DNA of 64,000 nucleotides from Pseudarthrobacter sp. SSS035. Lineage in GTDB: Bacteria > Actinomycetota > Actinomycetes > Actinomycetales > Micrococcaceae. Both the position numbers and the translations under genes were made by a program. Location of the stretch: contig NZ_CP096882.1 in NCBI RefSeq assembly GCF_023273875.1, positions 2,294,001 to 2,358,000 on the forward strand, in the 5' to 3' direction. The notes under the pieces are model-generated. The model saw only the letters and a program-made list of their open reading frames with translations. It did no database searches and had not been told where the DNA came from. Below, in pieces: positions 36,673 to 45,250 of this stretch. Numbering within the stretch: the stretch's first letter is position 1; each line of letters starts with the position of its first letter.

Positions 36673-37319
36673 GATGCCACCACCTTGGGGGTCCACGGTG
36701 TCAGCCACCGGTTGAGGAGGATGATCAGGCCGTCAAGGATCATGGCCAGGACCACGCAGAGGATGATGCCGGCGATGATCGGGGTGAAGAACCGCAGCTG
36801 GAAGCCTTGGGTGAAGAGGGAACCGAGCTGGGGGATACCCAGCAGCGCGGCCACTGACACCAGGCTGACGTTGGAGACCGCTGCGACGCGGAGACCGGCG
36901 CAGATCACCGGAACGCCGACGGGAAGTTCAACTTTGAGGAGGCTCTGGTAGCCGCGGTAGCCCATGGCCTTGGCCGCCTGGGCGGTGTCCTCAGGAACGG
37001 AATCCAGGGCATCGGCAACCACTCGGACCAGCAGCGCCACCGTGTAGATGGTCAGCGCGGCCACGATGTTGAGGGGGTCCAGGATCTTGGTGCCCAGCAC
37101 CAGCGGCAGCAGCACGAACAATGCCAGCGAGGGCACGGTGTACAGCAGGCCCGCGATGCCCACCAAGAGGGGGTAGATCCGGCGGCTGCGGTGTGCCCAC
37201 CAGCCCAGGGGCAGGGCAATCAGCAGGCCGAGGATCAACGGGGTGACGGCAAGCAGGACATGCCAGCCGAGCAGGAAGACAATATTGTCGAACTGGCGGC
37301 CCAGCCATTCAATGTTCAT
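36669..37319 (-). CDS. ABC transporter permease, osmoprotectant type (first permease)
   Basis: 216 residues with multiple membrane helices. LTIYTVALLVRVVADALDSV and DTAQAAKAMGYRGYQSLLKV are the usual permease segments for contact with the ATPase. ATG 37319 overlaps the ATPase stop by four bases, so subunits are made in fixed proportion. Confidence 0.9.
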   Translation of the reverse strand: MNIEWLGRQFDNIVFLLGWHVLLAVTPLILGLLIALPLGWWAHRSRRIYPLLVGIAGLLYTVPSLALFVLLPLVLGTKILDPLNIVAALTIYTVALLVRVVADALDSVPEDTAQAAKAMGYRGYQSLLKVELPVGVPVICAGLRVAAVSNVSLVSVAALLGIPQLGSLFTQGFQLRFFTPIIAGIILCVVLAMILDGLIILLNRWLTPWTPKVVAS

Positions 37320-38422
37320 CGCGCCGTCTCCAGGTGTGGTTCGGCTTCGATGGCCTTGACGATGTCGGACGCAGTGACCGTGCCGATGAGCTCACCGGTG
37401 TCATTGACGACGACGCCGCGCCGGCTGGGGGAGGACAGTGCTGCGTCAAGCAGCTGGCGCATGGTGCCGGCCGATGTTGCGGACGTGCCGCTGAGGTTCA
37501 GATGCTCCCGCTTGAGCTCGCCGACGATCAGCTCGGGCTGTGCCCAGCCAAGTGGCTTCCGTCCGCCGTCAACCACCAGGACCCACGCGCCGGTGGCCTT
37601 GGCGTGTGCCTCCGCGGCGGAGTCTCCGAGCTGAACCACAGCCTCTTCGCTCACCGTCACGGTTCCGGCTGCGCTGGTGAAGCCGAGGGAACGGTAGCCC
37701 CGGTCGCGTCCCACGAAGTCGGCCACAAACTCGTCGGCCGGGGAGGTAAGCAGCTCCGACGGCGTGGCCATCTGGGCGAGCTTCCCGCCGACGCGCATCA
37801 CCGCCACCTGGTCCCCCAGCTTGAGGGCTTCGTCGATGTCGTGGGTGACCATGATGATGGTCTTCCCGATTTCACGCTGCAGGCGGAGGAATTCGTCCTG
37901 GAGCTGCGCACGGACCACGGGGTCCACGGCGCTGAAGGGTTCGTCCATAAGCATGAACGCGGGGTCCGATGCCAAGGCGCGGGCCACGCCAACACGCTGC
38001 TGCTGGCCGCCCGAGAGCTGCCAGGGGTACCGCTTGGCGAAGTTCGCCGGAAGGCCAACGCGCTCCATGAGCTCAAGGGCCTTCATACGGGCTTTCTGCC
38101 GGCTCTCGCCCAGGAGCAGCGGCATGGTGGCCACGTTGTCAACGATGGTGCGGTGCGGGAAGAGCCCGGCGTGCTGGATCACGTAGCCGATCCTGCGGCG
38201 GAGCAAAGCTGCGTCCATTCCGGAGGTGGGCTGGTCATCAAGGTAAATGGTTCCGGCGGTGGGCTCGATGAGGCGGTTGATCATCCGGAGCGAGGTGGTC
38301 TTCCCGCAGCCTGACGGGCCCACAAGGATGGTCAGCTTGCCGGTGGGGGCTTCGAGGTCCAGCCCATCCACGGCCACTGTCCCGTCCGGGTAGGTCTTGG
38401 TAACACTTTCAAACCTGATCAT
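37316..38422 (-). CDS. ABC transporter ATP-binding protein with CBS domains (ProV/OpuCA type)
   Basis: 368 residues. Walker A GPSGCGKTTSL, signature LSGGQQQRVGVARALA, Walker B FMLMDEP with VTHDIDEAL. The C-terminal part (about 240-365) carries a CBS pair ending in RRGVVVNDTGELIGTVTASD, as in ProV-type ATPases, where it senses ionic strength or nucleotides. Its ATG overlaps the IclR stop. Confidence 0.93.
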   Translation of the reverse strand: MIRFESVTKTYPDGTVAVDGLDLEAPTGKLTILVGPSGCGKTTSLRMINRLIEPTAGTIYLDDQPTSGMDAALLRRRIGYVIQHAGLFPHRTIVDNVATMPLLLGESRQKARMKALELMERVGLPANFAKRYPWQLSGGQQQRVGVARALASDPAFMLMDEPFSAVDPVVRAQLQDEFLRLQREIGKTIIMVTHDIDEALKLGDQVAVMRVGGKLAQMATPSELLTSPADEFVADFVGRDRGYRSLGFTSAAGTVTVSEEAVVQLGDSAAEAHAKATGAWVLVVDGGRKPLGWAQPELIVGELKREHLNLSGTSATSAGTMRQLLDAALSSPSRRGVVVNDTGELIGTVTASDIVKAIEAEPHLETAR

Positions 38423-39105
38423 TTTGTATCCATGCTTTCCAGGGGCTTTTCATGGTTTTCGGAGGGCGTGGTGAGAATGGTTTTGGCCACCTTCGCCAGG
38501 TCCGCGCCGATCTTCGTTGCCTTCAGCTCGTTCAGCCTGTAACTGGGCGCCACGATGCTCAGGGCGGCCACGGTCCGGCCGCCCATGATGACGGGGGCGG
38601 CAACCGCCGTCACGTCATCTTCAACGCCGCTGCGCATGACTGCGAAGCCGCGTTCGGACTCGCCACCGGTGAGGACTTTGCCTGCGGCCGATCCCTCCAG
38701 CGGGATGCTTCTGCCGACCCAGCTGGCATGCCGGATCGAGTGGGTTCCTTCAACGATTGCTATGTAGATTCCGGTGTCGCCAGTGCCGGGAATGCTGAGG
38801 TAGCAGGACTCACCGGTTTTTGCGACGAGTTCCTTCATAGCCGGGGTGCAGAGGGAGACCAGGGATTCGTGGCCCAGGGCCAGTGCCCCCAGCTGGATGA
38901 CGCTGGCGCCGGGCCTGAAGTTCCCGCCCGGATCCCGTGATACGAACCCGCTGGCCTCCAGCGTCCGGAGCAGGCGCAGGGCCGTGCTGGCGGACAGATC
39001 AACCAGCCGGGCCGCGTCGCTGAGGCTGATGGCACCGTCTGTACAGACGGCACTCAGCAGCGCCAGGGCCCGTTCCACCGTCCGGGTTGAAGAATCTGCA
39101 GCCAC
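38419..39105 (-). CDS. IclR-family transcriptional regulator
   Basis: 228 residues from GTG 39105. The frame is open to a GTG at 39171, but that stretch contains a copy of the promoter repeat at 39145, so the later start is preferred. The N-terminal winged helix reads VERALALLSAVCTDG then LSDAARLVDLSASTALRLL. The effector domain has GESCYLSIPGTGDTGIYIAI and the closing APVIMGGRTVAALSIVAPS. First gene of the leftward hut/transporter operon, so it probably controls both this operon and the divergent one. Confidence 0.9.
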   Translation of the reverse strand: MAADSSTRTVERALALLSAVCTDGAISLSDAARLVDLSASTALRLLRTLEASGFVSRDPGGNFRPGASVIQLGALALGHESLVSLCTPAMKELVAKTGESCYLSIPGTGDTGIYIAIVEGTHSIRHASWVGRSIPLEGSAAGKVLTGGESERGFAVMRSGVEDDVTAVAAPVIMGGRTVAALSIVAPSYRLNELKATKIGADLAKVAKTILTTPSENHEKPLESMDTK

Positions 39106-39144
39106 TGGTTGACCCGCTTTCGAGTGGTGTGAATCACTATGTCT

Positions 39145-39163
39145 TGCCACTAAGTAAAAACCA
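39145..39163. promoter_or_regulatory. Divergent promoter repeat, copy 1 (minus orientation)
   Basis: On the minus strand this reads TGGTTTTTACTTAGTGGCA. It matches the copy at 39321 at 17 of 19 positions in the opposite orientation. Candidate IclR operator in the control region of the leftward operon; TTTCACTCG also occurs twice nearby (39166 and 39197). Confidence 0.6.
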
Positions 39164-39320
39164 ACTTTCACTCGATGACAATAGGTGGCGCCTACATTTC
39201 ACTCGTTCTTCACAAAATCCGGGTTGATCGCCGCCAGTGCGACAGTCCTGTTTCCGACGTGTTGCGGGCTCGTTAACTGTCACGGGCAGTTGTCCCCAAG
39301 CCTTGCCATGGAATGGAAAG

Positions 39321-39339
39321 TGGCTTTTACTTGGTGGCA
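39321..39339. promoter_or_regulatory. Divergent promoter repeat, copy 2 (plus orientation)
   Basis: TGGCTTTTACTTGGTGGCA, 24 bp before the M20 hydrolase start. Together with 39145 it forms a widely spaced inverted pair, one copy for each transcription unit. Confidence 0.6.
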
Positions 39340-39362
39340 GTTCGTACCAATCGGAGGTTCAT

Positions 39363-40562
39363 GTGGAAACCGTCAACCAACTCCTCGATTCCATCAAGGA
39401 CGTGGGCCGCGATGCGGTCCGCGGAGGCTATTCGCGGGCCGTCTACTCGACGGCGGAACTCGACCTGAGGTCCTGGTTCATCGAGCAGGCAACGCGGCGT
39501 GGCCTGGACGTCGAGACCGACCGGAACGGCATCATCTGGGCGTGGTGGGGCAAGCCCCAGGATGGTGCCCTGGTGACCGGCAGCCACCTCGACTCCGTCC
39601 CCGGCGGCGGGGCCTTCGACGGTCCCCTGGGGGTCGCGTCCGCGCTGGCCGCCGTCGATCTCCTCAAGGCCCGGGGCGTCCAGCCGCACCGCTCCCTGGC
39701 CATTACCGCCTTCCCGGAAGAGGAGGGGTCCCGCTTTGGAGTTGCCTGCCTCGGATCCCGCCTCCTGACCGGAGCCATCGACGTCGACAAAGCGCGGAAC
39801 CTGCGCGACGGCGACGGCAACACCTTCGCCGACGTCGCCCGCGCCAATGGCCTGGACCCGCGCCACATCGGGCCGGATCCGCAGGCGCTGGCACGGATCG
39901 GTGACTTCGTTGAACTGCACGTGGAGCAGGGCAAGGGCCTCGGCGCGGGCGGCCCGGCCATCGCCGTCGGCAGTTCCATCCTGGGCCACGGGCGCTGGAA
40001 GCTCAGCATCAGCGGCCAGGGCAACCACGCCGGGACCACCCTGATGGCGGACCGGGCGGATCCGATGGTGGCGGCCGCCCAGATCATCGTGGCCATCCGG
40101 CAGGCCGCCGCCCGCCAACCCGATGCGCGCGCCACGGTGGGGCGCCTGATCCCGGTGCCGGGCGGCACCAACGTCATCGCCTCCAGGGTGGACATGTGGC
40201 TGGATGCTCGCCACCCGGACGACGCCGTCACCGCCCGGCTGATCGAAGCCATCCATGGGAGGGCCCAGCGGGTGTCAGCGGAGGAAGGCTGCACCGTGAC
40301 TCTGACCGAGGAGTCCTACAGCGGGACGGTGCATTTTGATCCGGGCCTGACCCGAAGCATCAGCGGGATGCTGCCGGACGCGCCGCTGCTGGCCACCGGG
40401 GCAGGTCATGATGCCGGTGTGTTGGCCGGGTTTGTGCCGTCCGCCATGCTGTTCGTCCGGAACCCCAGCGGAATTTCGCACTCCCCGGAAGAGCACGTCA
40501 CGGACGAGGACGCCGGCGCGGGCGCTGCGGCCCTCGCGGACGTCCTGGCGGGCCTGCTGTGA
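39363..40562 (+). CDS. M20-family Zn-dependent amidohydrolase (allantoate/N-carbamoyl amidohydrolase type)
   Basis: 399 residues from GTG 39363 with GGAGG five bases upstream. Metal ligands and family motifs are TGSHLDSVPGGGAFDGPLGV, FPEEEGSRFG, ELHVEQGKGLG and NHAGTTLMADRADP, near the end GISHSPEEHV. The branch (AllC/HyuC) cleaves N-carbamoyl or N-formyl amides. Translational coupling to hutF suggests it removes the formyl group from N-formyl-L-glutamate in place of HutG; that is inference. Confidence 0.85.
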   Translation: METVNQLLDSIKDVGRDAVRGGYSRAVYSTAELDLRSWFIEQATRRGLDVETDRNGIIWAWWGKPQDGALVTGSHLDSVPGGGAFDGPLGVASALAAVDLLKARGVQPHRSLAITAFPEEEGSRFGVACLGSRLLTGAIDVDKARNLRDGDGNTFADVARANGLDPRHIGPDPQALARIGDFVELHVEQGKGLGAGGPAIAVGSSILGHGRWKLSISGQGNHAGTTLMADRADPMVAAAQIIVAIRQAAARQPDARATVGRLIPVPGGTNVIASRVDMWLDARHPDDAVTARLIEAIHGRAQRVSAEEGCTVTLTEESYSGTVHFDPGLTRSISGMLPDAPLLATGAGHDAGVLAGFVPSAMLFVRNPSGISHSPEEHVTDEDAGAGAAALADVLAGLL

Positions 40563-41905
40563 TGCGGTACTGGTGCGAGCAGGCAATGGTCGACGTCGGT
40601 GCCGGTCCCTCAGTTGCCGAACGGGTGGAGATCGAGGCTGAGGACGGCCGGATCACCCGCATCTCCCCGTCCGTAGACGCCTCGCCCGGCGCGCATCTCC
40701 TGCCCGGCGTTGTTTTCCCCGCCGCGGCCAACGCCCATTCGCACGCGTTCCACCGGATCCTGCGCGGCCGCACGCACCACAATCGCGGCGATTTCTGGGT
40801 CTGGCGGGAGCACATGTACCGGAGTGCAGCGGAGCTGACGCCCGAAGCCTACGAGCAGCTCGCGACGGCGGTTTTTGTCGAAATGGTGGTGGCCGGCTTC
40901 AGCAGCGTGGCCGAGTTCCATTACGTTCACCACCAGCCCGGCGGGAAACCGTACGCGGAACCGCATGCCATGGAGCTTGCCTTGGCGAGGGCTGCTGCTT
41001 CCGCCGGCATCCGGCTGACGCTCCTGGACACGCTGTACCTGGCCGGCGGCATTGGCATGCCGCTGAGCCCTGAACAGGCACGGTTCGGGGACCGGGACGT
41101 GCACGCCTGGCTTGACCGGCTGGCTTCCCTTCGGACCCACATCTCAGGGACCTTCCCGCAGGGCATGGTCAGTGTTGGGGCGGCGCTCCATTCCGTCCGC
41201 GGGGTACCGGAGGCGGACCTGGCCGTGGTGGCCGAACAGCTGCCGCACGACCTGCCGCTGCACATCCACCTGAGCGAGCAGCCCGCCGAGAACGCGGCGT
41301 GCGTGGCAGCGCACGGGCTGACGCCCACAGGACTCCTGGCCCGGCACGGCCTGCTGAGCCCGCGCCTGTCTGCAGTCCACTGCACGCACCTGACGGCTGA
41401 AGACATCGCCTTGCTCGGAAACGCCGGGGCAACAGCGGTCATCTGTCCCACCACCGAGGCGGACCTGGCCGACGGCATCGGGCCCGCCCGGGCGCTGTCC
41501 GACGCCGGCGCCTCCATCGCGCTGGGGACTGACCAGCATGCCGTGATCGACCCCTGGATCGAGATGCGGGCCCTGGAATACGGGGAGCGCCTGGGCTCCG
41601 GGGAGCGCGGCCGGTTCTCTCCGGAGGAGCTGCTCCACGCCGCCACGGAGGGGGCAGCCCGCTCCATGGCCACGCCGGTGGCACCGGAGGCCTTGCGCGT
41701 TGGTACTGTCTGCGATCTGGTGGCTGTGGCCGCCGGCTCGGCACGGACCGCGGGATCGAAACCGCAGCAGCTCCCGTTGAGCGCCACCGCCTCCGACGTC
41801 ACGTCCGTGGTCATCAACGGGGAGTTGGTGGCGTCCGACGGCGTGCATCACCGCCTGGGAGCGGCGGGAAACCTGCTGACGGCAGCCCTGAAGAACTTCT
41901 CCTGA
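40562..41905 (+). CDS. hutF: Formimidoylglutamate deiminase HutF
   Basis: 447 residues from ATG 40562, which shares one base with the preceding TGA; a GTG one codon earlier is possible. Amidohydrolase metal site: NAHSHAFHRIL, LHIHLSEQPAEN and SAVHCTHLTAEDIALLG, with LGTDQHAVIDPWIEMRALEY near the end. HutF turns formimino-L-glutamate into N-formyl-L-glutamate and ammonia. Together with the M20 enzyme this gives the five-step branch of histidine breakdown. Confidence 0.92.
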   Translation: MRYWCEQAMVDVGAGPSVAERVEIEAEDGRITRISPSVDASPGAHLLPGVVFPAAANAHSHAFHRILRGRTHHNRGDFWVWREHMYRSAAELTPEAYEQLATAVFVEMVVAGFSSVAEFHYVHHQPGGKPYAEPHAMELALARAAASAGIRLTLLDTLYLAGGIGMPLSPEQARFGDRDVHAWLDRLASLRTHISGTFPQGMVSVGAALHSVRGVPEADLAVVAEQLPHDLPLHIHLSEQPAENAACVAAHGLTPTGLLARHGLLSPRLSAVHCTHLTAEDIALLGNAGATAVICPTTEADLADGIGPARALSDAGASIALGTDQHAVIDPWIEMRALEYGERLGSGERGRFSPEELLHAATEGAARSMATPVAPEALRVGTVCDLVAVAAGSARTAGSKPQQLPLSATASDVTSVVINGELVASDGVHHRLGAAGNLLTAALKNFS

Positions 41906-42779
41906 CCGTCGGCATCAGCGGTACTGGCGGGCGCCGCCCGGCCCCGGCGGTCAGGGCCGCGTTCGCCGCCGCGATCAGGAAAATACCGGCCCACTGCACA
42001 ATGCCCAGGGCTTCACCGAGCGCCAGCGCCCCCACCAAAGCCGCAAAGACGGGGTTGATGCTCATCAGGACCCCGAACAGGCTGGTGGGGATGCGGCGCA
42101 GGGTGACCACGTCCGCGACGTACGGGACCACGGACGCCAGTACCCCGGCGCCTGCTGCGCAGAGGATGGTGAAGGCGTCCGGCTGGTGGTTGAGGAACGT
42201 CACCAGCCCCACGGGGAGGAAGAGTGCTGCCGACACCCCGGTTGCGGCAGCGGTCCCCTGGATGCCCGGGATCCGCTTGCCCACGGTCCTGTTCAGGAGA
42301 ATGTAGGCGGCCCAGCTGCACGCGGCGACCAGTCCCAGGCCGATGCCCACGTAGTCCGTGGACGCCTCCGGCTGCGTGATGGCCACAACCCCGGCCGCGG
42401 CCAGGAGGGCGCAGGCGGCGCTCACCTTGGTCCGTGAACCGATCAGGGCGAGGGCCAGGGGGCCCAGGAATTCGAGGGTGACCGCGAGGCCCAGCCCGAT
42501 GCGCTCCACGGCCGCGTACAGGGAGAGGTTCATCGTCCCGAACACCAGCGCCAGCAGAAGAACGGGCCACCACTGGTGGCGGGTGAAGGAGAAGATGCGT
42601 GGCCGGACAAGTGGCAGCAGCACCGCCGCGGCAATAAGCTGCCGCGCTGCGACCACGCCCACCGGGCCTATTGCGGGGAAGGCCAGTGAACCGCTGGCAG
42701 CACCCAGCTGGTTGGAGAGTGCGCTCGCCACGAGGATGGCGCCGGCCCGGCCGCGGCCGGCAGTTAGTGTGTTGTCCAT
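41814..42779 (-). CDS. EamA/DMT-family exporter
   Basis: 321 residues from ATG 42779 (MDNTLTAGRGRAGAILVASA). Ten membrane helices in two EamA halves; FLGPLALALIGSRTKVSAAC and SINPVFAALVGALALGEALG mark the halves. RhtA-like members export amino acids such as threonine. The 3' end overlaps the convergent hutF by 92 bp. It is divergent from a LysR gene, its probable regulator. Confidence 0.88.
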   Translation of the reverse strand: MDNTLTAGRGRAGAILVASALSNQLGAASGSLAFPAIGPVGVVAARQLIAAAVLLPLVRPRIFSFTRHQWWPVLLLALVFGTMNLSLYAAVERIGLGLAVTLEFLGPLALALIGSRTKVSAACALLAAAGVVAITQPEASTDYVGIGLGLVAACSWAAYILLNRTVGKRIPGIQGTAAATGVSAALFLPVGLVTFLNHQPDAFTILCAAGAGVLASVVPYVADVVTLRRIPTSLFGVLMSINPVFAALVGALALGEALGIVQWAGIFLIAAANAALTAGAGRRPPVPLMPTVRRSSSGLPSAGFPPLPGGDARRRTPPTPR

Positions 42780-42864
42780 CCCTGGAGTGTGGGGCCGCAG
42801 CAAGTTCCTCCAAAATGCATAGACGGGCTCTCTTATGCGTACAGCGTATGAATAGAATGACGTC

Positions 42865-43716
42865 ATGGAGATGGAGCTGCGGCACCTGCGTTGCCTGGTT
42901 GGGGTGGCCGAAGCAGGCACGTTTACGGACGCCGCCATCGAGCTGGGGATGTCGCAGGCGGCGGTGTCGCGCAACATTGCCGCGCTGGAGCGCGCCTTGG
43001 GGGTGCGCCTGATGCACCGCACCACCAGGAGCATTGAGTTCACGGCCGCCGGCGACCGGACGGTCCGTCACGCCCGCCGCGTTCTCTCGATTCTGGAGGC
43101 CATCCAGCAGGAGGCGGCCGACGGCGGCGGCACAGTCCGGATCGGCTACGCCTGGTCCGCGCTGGGCCGGCACACCACGGAATTCCAGCGCAGGTGGGCT
43201 GACGCGTTTCCCAACACGGAGCTGAACTTCATCCGGACCAACACCCCGACGGCGGGACTGGCGGAAGGAACCAGCGACTTCGCCATCCTGCGACGGGTCC
43301 CCGACACGGCGGCGCTCAGCCTTGTCCTCATCGGACTGGAGAGCCGCTTCTGCGCCATGGCAGCGGATGACGCCCTTGCCGGCAAGCGAAGCATCACCCT
43401 TGCAGAAGCCGCGGGCAAACCGATGGCCCTGGACCGGCGCACCGGAAGTACGCGCCTGGACCTGTGGCCGGAAGGCCAGCAGCCGCAGCGCACTATCGCC
43501 ACGGACGACGTCGACGATTGGCTGACGGTGATCGGCAGCGGCAAGGCGCGGGGCATCACTGCGGAATCAACGGCGCACCAGTACCGGCGCAAGGGTGTTG
43601 TATACCGGCACGTGCGTGATGCCGCCCCGGTTCCCGTTTATGTCGCCTGGTCCAAGTCCGACCCGCCTGCGGGGACGCAGGGCGTCGTCGAGCTGCTCGC
43701 GGCGCTCTATTCCTGA
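42865..43716 (+). CDS. LysR-family transcriptional regulator
   Basis: 283 residues from ATG 42865. HTH: LRHLRCLVGVAEAGTFTDAA with MSQAAVSRNIAALERALGVR, then a periplasmic-binding-protein-like effector domain. The 85 bp to the divergent EamA exporter hold a GCGTA-CA-GCGTA direct repeat. It most likely controls that exporter. Confidence 0.92.
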   Translation: MEMELRHLRCLVGVAEAGTFTDAAIELGMSQAAVSRNIAALERALGVRLMHRTTRSIEFTAAGDRTVRHARRVLSILEAIQQEAADGGGTVRIGYAWSALGRHTTEFQRRWADAFPNTELNFIRTNTPTAGLAEGTSDFAILRRVPDTAALSLVLIGLESRFCAMAADDALAGKRSITLAEAAGKPMALDRRTGSTRLDLWPEGQQPQRTIATDDVDDWLTVIGSGKARGITAESTAHQYRRKGVVYRHVRDAAPVPVYVAWSKSDPPAGTQGVVELLAALYS

Positions 43717-43864
43717 GCCGCGCGTTTGCTTCCTGACCCGGGCGTTTGCGGGATCCGTTTGTTATCCCCGCAACGGTTCGGCGCCAATCGGGCCGCCGCC
43801 GGATCCTGGCGCGCCCGCCAGCCCCACAATTTAAGGACCAAACTCGGACCCAAAGGAGGGTGTG

Positions 43865-44620
43865 ATGCGCAGTCCGGCCGTGTCAGGCGCGGTTTTTTCT
43901 ACAGCCATTCTGATGGCTTTGCTCTTCACGGGCTGCGGCCCCCAGGCGGGACCGACGACGACGTCGAGTCCCAGCCCCACCGTCACCGCAGCGACGGCCA
44001 CCGGAACCACAACTGCCATGCCGACGGCGACAGTCTCGCCGAGTGCCACCGGCACCGCGCCGGCGTCGGCCGCCTGGACCGTCTACACCACGGCGGACGG
44101 CCAACTGTCGTTCGAACACCCGGCCGCGTGGAGCATCCGGGACCCGGCCGGCGAACTGCCCGAAGGCGGCGGTGCCTTCGCCGAGGTGACCAACCAGGCC
44201 GGCAAGCCGCTGGCTTCGCTTCAGACCAACTTTGCCACCGGCTCAACATGCCTGGAGCGCTACCCGTACTCGGTGCTGGAATCTGAGGAGTTGCCGCTGC
44301 TGGCGCAGGGCGGCGTGGCACCTCGGTTCGTTTTCGAGACCCGCGGGAATGACGCCATGCCGGGGCCGGCCCACATCCCGGCCGCGGCCTACGGCATCAC
44401 CTCGGTCCCGGCGCCCACCGGTGATTCGGCGTGCGCCATCTTCCATTTCTTCACCTGGCCGCCCACCGCTGCCATGTTCGGCGCGTATTACAACGCGGAG
44501 AACAACGTGACGCCGGGGGCCGAGTCGCTGCCGTATCTGGAGCAGGCCAAGAAGTACGCGGAGACCCCGGAGTACCAGGACATCAAGAGGATGATCACCT
44601 CATTGCGGCCAGCGGATTAG
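43865..44620 (+). CDS. Lipoprotein with Thr/Ser/Pro-rich linker
   Basis: 251 residues from ATG 43865, five bases after AAAGGAGG; a GTG directly before it is less likely. The signal ends in the lipobox LLFTGC. A linker of about 45 residues rich in Thr, Ser and Pro follows. The globular part opens TTADGQLSFEHPAAWSI, like PsbP/TIGR03943-type surface domains. Function unknown. Confidence 0.8.
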   Translation: MRSPAVSGAVFSTAILMALLFTGCGPQAGPTTTSSPSPTVTAATATGTTTAMPTATVSPSATGTAPASAAWTVYTTADGQLSFEHPAAWSIRDPAGELPEGGGAFAEVTNQAGKPLASLQTNFATGSTCLERYPYSVLESEELPLLAQGGVAPRFVFETRGNDAMPGPAHIPAAAYGITSVPAPTGDSACAIFHFFTWPPTAAMFGAYYNAENNVTPGAESLPYLEQAKKYAETPEYQDIKRMITSLRPAD

Positions 44621-44736
44621 GGGCATGCGGCTGGCTCAAGGTTCACACAAGATTTGTGCGGGCAGGCCGTTTTCGACCGTTGCGCCCGTGCAGACTCGGT
44701 AGATTGATCTCGGTTTCGGTCCCCCCACCGAAGCCC

Positions 44737-44779
44737 TGGAAGCCCCCGCGCTTGAGTTCAACTCGCGTGGGGGCTTCCA
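44737..44779. terminator. 14-bp hairpin, possible terminator
   Basis: TGGAAGCCCCCGCG pairs with CGCGTGGGGGCTTCCA (one G-U, loop of 13-15 nt), 117 bp after the lipoprotein stop. No T run. The 630-bp gap 44621-45250 holds this hairpin and the decayed gene below. Confidence 0.5.
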
Positions 44780-44898
44780 ACCAATTCAAGGTCCGACGGC
44801 GGTGGCTGGTTATGACGGCAGCCTCGCCGCGCGCCGCGTACGGGCCGATGCAGGCAGCAGCTGGTCATCCGCTGCTGCCCACATCGTTGATGCTCCGG

Positions 44899-45210
44899 CT
44901 ATTTCCAGGCGTTCCAGCTGTCCCAGTTCCCGCCGTCGAAGCCGAGCAGTCCAAGTTGGTGGTCGGCCCAGTTGTTGACTGTTTTTTCGATCACTTCGCC
45001 TCCGACGGAGTTGTTCTCCAGTGCGAGGCCAAGGCCGTCGGGGATCTCGTTGCCGATGGTGATCTATTCACCAGCAGCATTGGTGTATCGCTTGAGGTGA
45101 ATCACCTGGGAGGCCCGGTCGAGGCCGTTCCAGCTGTCGATGTTGAGGTTCTTCACATGCCTGACCGTTACGCGGTCAAGAATGGGGGCACGACGGGCGA
45201 GACCGCGCAT
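44899..45210 (-). pseudogene. Decayed or interrupted small gene, function unknown
   Basis: A 104-codon frame from ATG 45210 to TAG 44899 with one in-frame TAG at codon 49 (45064-45066). Both halves look coding: NLNIDSWNGLDRASQVIHLK before the stop, and NEIPDGLGLALENN then NWADHQLGLLGFDGGNWDSW after it, ending WNAWK. Base composition is poorer in GC than the flanks. I recognise no family. The plus strand also has an open frame here, so the reading is tentative. Confidence 0.4.
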
Positions 45211-45250
45211 GGGAACCACCAGCCAGGCAGCAGAGCCTAACACTGCGTCC

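Noticed and set aside
37316..38422. Glycine betaine uptake as the main role of the ABC transporter
   Set aside because: Family resemblance is to osmoprotectant transporters, but the operon with IclR, hutU and a HutH-like gene makes histidine or urocanate the better guess; not excluded.
44431..45240. A 269-codon plus-strand frame continuing out of the lipoprotein gene
   Set aside because: Its first part lies antiphase inside the lipoprotein gene and its end has no ribosome site or domain; the minus strand gives a more protein-like reading.
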